Part shown: positions 59,173 through 64,000 of the stretch, piece after piece
Numbering within the stretch: position 1 is the stretch's first letter
Layout: every line of letters begins with the position of its first letter
Assembly: GCA_026225945.1 (NCBI GenBank)
Contig: JAMJFZ010001815.1
Location: forward strand, 14,918,501-14,982,500
Direction: 5' to 3'
From: Cricetomys ansorgei
Taxonomy: Eukaryota > Chordata > Mammalia > Rodentia > Nesomyidae
DNA length: 64,000 nucleotides
Notes under the pieces: generated by a model
Seen by the model: only the letters and a program-made list of their open reading frames with translations
What the model was told of the DNA's origin: nothing
Databases searched by the model: none
Position numbers and translations under genes: made by a program

Positions 59173-60048
59173 AAGAAATTAGTGAACTTCTGTGACTTTC
59201 TTCTAGTAACACCAGAATCTTGTATCAGAAAAGAATAAGCCACTAAATGAAAACTAAACACTTCCAGACACAACAATACAACACATACCTGGGCAACTTT
59301 GTGAACCAAACAAATAAATCTCACATCTATCTAATTCTACTTTCACTTGACTTATTATCAACTGCAGTTCTCTCAATGGTCCTCATTCATGCAGGCTACT
59401 CTTTCATCCTACTACAATGAGTCCTTCCTGCTCAAAGTCCCATCCCCCAAACCTTCCAGATGCTTCTGGGCATCTGCTTCATTCCAGCACAAAAATCCAA
59501 CTTTTCCTTATTTCTTACACTTTTATATATTTTCTTTGCCTTCGATTATTTCTTCTTCAGTTTGATTCATAATGGCATCAGTGTTGAATACCCAAAACAA
59601 ACATCCAGTTCTGTTCTGTACTCAGGCCACTTTACATCAAGAACTGCAGGACTAGGTCCTTAATATGGGCATATATAAAGCTATCGCTGGTGTGTGTAAT
59701 GTTCTTCTGAGAAAACATGACTTCAAATAAATGAGTTCAAGAAACCTCCAATGTCATTCTAGTTACTGTCAATATTTTCATTTTAAGACCTGGCTTTATT
59801 TTTTTAAGTAAAACAAAAAAAATATATCTTGGCTAGTTTTTCTCATTTGAAACAATCATTTTTTACATTCATTTGTGATGGTATAAGTATCTATTCTGTT
59901 GATATGTTTACAAAATTTTAAATATTTGAGCTCTTTTCACTTCAGGAAATCATACATGATGTTGCTGTGAAAAGTGTGTATTCACATATAAACAGAAACA
60001 GGAAGAAAAAGAGAAACAGGAAAAGAATTTTTTTTTTTTGTCTTTCAG
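59173..60048. other. Unassigned DNA upstream of an exon-like segment
   Basis: No repeat family is recognised. The ORFs at 59,347-59,565 and 59,460-59,663 overlap in two frames and have no known content. A long polypyrimidine run ends this stretch (60,028-60,046). Confidence 0.4.
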
Positions 60049-60182
60049 AAAACAAATCTCCTCTGCAACCCTTGAAGTGGAATCTCCTCTTTGACGCAGC
60101 ACTTTACATCAGGGACATGAGGCTGAGGGAGGCTCCTTCAGGCTCATCAGCGGCCCAGGAATTACACTTTCTGTTGAAATGA
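60049..60182 (+). other. Candidate terminal exon (unidentified, 44 codons)
   Basis: A near-ideal 3' splice site precedes it: a 12-T run, then GTCTTTCAG with AG at 60,047-60,048. The next 134 bp are about 50% GC, in contrast to flanks near 30%, and keep CpGs at 60,095 and 60,151. One frame stays open to TGA at 60,180-60,182 and would join an upstream exon in phase 1. It begins N-K-S-P-L-Q-P-L-K-W and ends H-F-L-L-K. Two AATAAA signals follow at once (60,187 and 60,199), though a 3' UTR of a few bases would be unusually short. I do not recognise the protein, and no upstream exon is seen. It could be a chance arrangement or a repeat fragment. Confidence 0.28.
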
Positions 60183-60204
60183 AAAAAATAAAAATATAAA
60201 TAAA

Positions 60205-62249
60205 TGAACAAATAGCTTTTGGAGGTTTTCTCTATACCACTGTATCTCAAAAACACATTGTTACTAGTCACTTGAGATTTTCTTTAAACTGCAGGGCCAA
60301 CTCTGCTTAGCAGCCTTGAAAGAGACCAAGGAATCTACCACAGCTCCAGGAAGACTTTTGGTATCAGTCCATTGAATACACATGAGGAGACCTGACCATT
60401 TCCCCTCTGCAGCTCAGCTGGGGCTCACTTGCCTTTTTTGGCTTGATTTTATTTTCCTACTAACATGCTCTCTTCTTTCCTCCTCCTTCATCAGTTCCAA
60501 GGAAATCACTATCTTATAGCAAATGATCCCTATCCTTCAATCCCTTTGTCTCAAATGTCTGCCACTCATCTTCTGTCTTCCGTACAACACTAAGTCCCCA
60601 TCTACTGGTTTTATATCCTCACTATAACATATATTTATCAGTTGCCATTCCTGACATCATTAGAAGCAACTCCCCCAGCTTCACTTCCACTATTGTCATT
60701 CTGGGTAAAGAAAAGAGCAGGTAGATTCTGTTCTTCCTGATACCTACAGCGACCAGTTGACACAATGACTACCAAGTTTTTTCTTCCTGTGGCTATTGTC
60801 AATGATCAGACACGCATGCATGTTAATTCTAACAGTTAGTAAGAACAAATTTTCCTGACTTGATGCTTGGATAGAACTTATATTTTTCGAATAAGAAAAT
60901 GTATATGTCGGTAATATTTTGATAAGTCGAAGTTTAAAAATATATGAATACATTCATTTCGTCAGAATCTCATCAGTACTGATTTCTGTTTTCATTTTGT
61001 TATGTTCTACTTCTCTGCATTTGACATCTATTGCTCATTTTTTCTGGTGATTTTTGAATACTAAAACAATTCAGATTTCTTTTAATATATCTCAAGGCCC
61101 CTAGTGAAAATTTTAAAGCAGAATACATTTACTTGAATTATTTTCATTTCCTGTTTGGTCTTCTCTTTATTTGTTTTTAATTATGAGTCTTTCTGCTTAT
61201 TTTACATAGCTATTTTAGTTTAAACATCAAAAAAGCAATAAGAACACCAAAATCAATTTTGAAAGAAAGATTTCAAACAACATACCCTTTACCTAATAAG
61301 CACAGTTCTAAAAAAAAAAAAAAATACACTGCAAATATCATAAGTAGAGAAAAGTCACTTACATTTTAATTTTAAAGGGCTTAAAGAATAAGCTTTTGCA
61401 TATAGTTGTAGTTATTCTTGGAGATATCCTATATTCAAACACAAGCAGTATAAATATTAAGATAGAGAAAGAAAGAAGGATGGTAAATAGATATTTTAAC
61501 ACATAAAGTGTTAAATAAGACACAGAATATTATATGACAAGGATGGGATATTATCAAAGGACGTTGATACTTTGTCCAGAATAAACTAGCCATTTACAGG
61601 CTAAGAGGGATCAGATTACTGTTTTTTAACTTCCCCAGATCATCCCATATCAGCACAGGCAGGTCTTCCTGCAGAGCAATCTAATTGGCTTTGAGCAATA
61701 CTTATGACTTACTTAATAGCTTTAGATTTCTAGACATAGCAAAATAAAAGTCATAAAAGAAGTATTGACTGGAAAACATGGTGACTTAGACTTCATAAAT
61801 GATACATTAACTAGAAGTTTTCTCTTCCCCAAGTAAGTAAAACTATGTTGTTTCTGCTGGAAATCATAAGTAATTACAAGATAGGAAGAAAACTGTGTGC
61901 GTTTGCTCTCAGTTTTGTTTAATAAAGGAGGAAAAGAACTTATATCAGATTCAATTTATAGGATAATGAGTCATCTTTTGATTCCCTACTTTTTATTTAT
62001 TAATTGTGTAATTATTATGTAGGCATTCACTGGATTTAGTCTAAGAGTAAAAAATATACAACATACTTTTGGTCAGGCTTGTAAAAACTAAATTTGTTTT
62101 CTATTTCTATTCATTAACGTGAATATAATAAACATGAATATATAATCTTAAAAATGCATTAATTCTAGGAAGAATAAAATATGAAGAAAAAATGTTCACC
62201 TTAAATTGCCAATAAAATATGAAAGCATTGAACTTGCTATCCAGTAGAG
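60205..62249. other. Unassigned DNA
   Basis: Segment 60,290-60,760 is C/T-rich and nearer 45% GC; it may be an old LTR or repeat, but no family landmarks are clear. A 15-A run lies at 61,311-61,324. No gene recognised. Confidence 0.4.
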
Positions 62250-62300
62250 CCATTCACTCCTCTGTTAAGCCACTCAACTCCTCTGTTAAGTCACTCAACT
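62250..62300. repeat. 20/21-bp tandem duplication, 2.5 copies
   Basis: 'ccattcactcctctgttaag' (62,250-62,269), then 'ccactcaactcctctgttaag' (62,270-62,290, one base longer), then a partial 'tcactcaact' (62,291-62,300). The units differ by few bases, so the duplication is fairly recent. Confidence 0.85.
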
Positions 62301-63894
62301 AATGAAAATATGTGTTGTGTTATAGATACAATGAGTCATTATGAAGATTAGACAATTTTGATTCACAGATCTCTTAAAATGAATGCATATGATAATGATT
62401 ACTTATAAATACTTGTAAATGTACAGTTTCTCTCTTATTTAGATAGTATGTTTGCATAAATCAAAGAAAACCTAGCAAATGTACTTTGAAAGACAAAATG
62501 TTTGGTTATTTGTCAGATAAAAGTATTATCTTTCCTTGGGGTAAATCTTGGTAAGTGAATATTAAGAAATAGTGCCTGTCCTATAGTTGCACCCCCAATA
62601 TTCATATTAAACTATTACCTCCGTAGAAATAGTTTTAAAATTTTTGATAGGTCAGTTCATGCTAGGACAAGACTTTTTTCTCAACATTCTGGAGGCAGGT
62701 ACTGGAGAATAACAAGTTTCAAGCCTAATTCACCTATATATAAAGACTGAGTATTAAAGAAAATAAAAATTAATCAAAAGTTAGTTGGATTCCATCATTT
62801 TTAGAAATTGATAAGAAAGTAATTGTGCATATTTTACTATTGTTTACATTTAATAAATTATAAATTAAGACATAAGTTTCAAAATCAACAACAGTAAGAA
62901 TATTGAACTCCATGTCTACCTTTGCATTTATAATTTTCACATCTACATGTCTATTGAGAAATCTCAATGTCTCTTCCCTGGACCATATCAGTCTGCTTTA
63001 AAGCACAGTGACAATTACATGATCAGCAAAATAACACTGGCTGTGTTACCAAAAGGAATAATGTCCTTTTAATCAAAATCACAAGAGGCTTGTACAACCC
63101 TAAAACAGACTCAGCCCTGACCAAGTACTTAATTGTTTCTGCAAATGCTCTGTGAAGCATTTGAATAGGTGTAATTTATTTACTTAGAAATTACCAGCAC
63201 AGATGCTCTCCCTCTTCACTCACCTCCTTTGTATTAAACTATGATTTAGTGGTTTCTTGCACAAAACTAGTCCAAACCAATTAAAAAGCAAATAAATAGT
63301 CTCAGTGGAGGGTAAATTGCCTTCTCTGCCTTCATGAAGTATATGTGTACCAGTTAGATAAGATGTTGTCAGTCTGTTACAATCTAGGAGAATCCATCCT
63401 GCTCCATCACTGGTAGTAGAAAAGCTTCAGGGTTTTGAGAAACCATGTAGGCCCATTTGTCTATGCTGTGGCTAAACCTAAGGGGAAGTATTTCTTTTAA
63501 CACATTAATCTTGAAATAAAAATAATGGAAAATGTCCCAAGAAGGTCACTACTTAAACTGGCTTTCTTCAAATCTTAATTCAACTTCCTTTTCCCCATTC
63601 ACATACTTGAAATAGGACAGGACATAATGCTATGCAATATGAATCAGAGACAGTTGTATTAGGATTTTTTTACTGTAGATTCCATCTACATTAACTTAAT
63701 AATAGAAAACATCTGCTATGGTGCCTATGGCCAGGGACATTATGCTGGCCTTCTTACTTCTCAACTCCCCATTTTGTACCTATTTAGTATTGTTTTTCCA
63801 GTGCATGGACATGTGGAGGGTTGTAATTTTACAAAATACATGAATGAAGTTCTAGACAGAGTATACAAAACCCACTTGAAGTTACCAAAATATT
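62301..63894. other. Unassigned AT-rich DNA
   Basis: No gene or repeat family recognised. The ORF at 62,770-62,967 (-) is background. Confidence 0.45.
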
Positions 63895-64000
63895 AAATTT
63901 TTTCTTTAAAATTTATTCATTTTATTTTAAGTGTAAGCCTTTTGCCCATATGTGTGTATGTGCACATATGTTCTTGTTGCATTCAGAGGTCAGAGGAAGG
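63895..64000 (-). mobile_element. B3/B2-type SINE, cut by the window end
   Basis: On + it reads 'aaatttattcattttatttt', 'taagccttttgcccatatgtgtg', 'tatgtgcacatatg' and 'cagaggtcagaggaagg', the reverse of the tail half of a B3/B2 SINE. The head lies beyond 64,000. Confidence 0.72.

Overview
This is AT-rich nuclear DNA from a muroid rodent, and it contains no intact protein-coding gene that I can support. The assignment rests on B1 SINEs, tRNA-derived B2/B3-type SINEs, Lx-like L1 3' ends, a URR1-type hAT element and rodent-type LTRs. Nothing looks bacterial: there are no operons, no ribosome-binding-site-preceded ORFs, no tRNA or rRNA genes and no CRISPR. The ORFs longer than 60 codons lie in repeats, in low-complexity DNA, or have no recognisable content. 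The shared B1 variant suggests a lineage other than house mouse or rat. I cannot name the species.

Layout. 1-4.3 kb is a dense retrotransposon nest: an L1 3' UTR split by a 436-bp LTR, a second L1 running from its 5' part into the reverse-transcriptase region and interrupted by a B1, then a reverse-oriented unassigned repeat. 5.5-6.7 kb is the 3' end of a reverse L1. 7-16.4 kb is mostly unassigned DNA with one B1, an L1 ORF2 piece and two B3-type SINEs. A compact solo LTR lies at 16.5-16.8 kb. Its upstream part holds three units of exactly 26 bp, each with a decamer like a p53 half-site. 17-38 kb is largely unassigned AT-rich DNA, possibly intronic or intergenic, with microsatellites and short L1, B1 and B3 pieces. 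38-50 kb is L1-rich (four Lx-type 3' ends) with B1 and B3 copies, and includes a large AT/AG...TC/TA inverted repeat at 43.9-44.1 kb. A CpG-rich, apparently young reverse LTR is at 53.1-53.6 kb, and a URR1 DNA transposon with terminal inverted repeats is at 54.8-55.0 kb. 55-64 kb is mostly unassigned, apart from one exon-like segment at 60,049-60,182 and a B3-type SINE running off the end.

No genes act together here. The most useful leads are the exon-like segment, the phased motif array in the 16.5-kb LTR, the CpG-rich LTR, the hairpin cluster at 36.57-36.63 kb and the paired homeodomain-type sites at 32.5 kb. I found no convincing new biological system. Family names come from remembered consensus patterns, not a database search, and most repeat edges are approximate to tens of bases.
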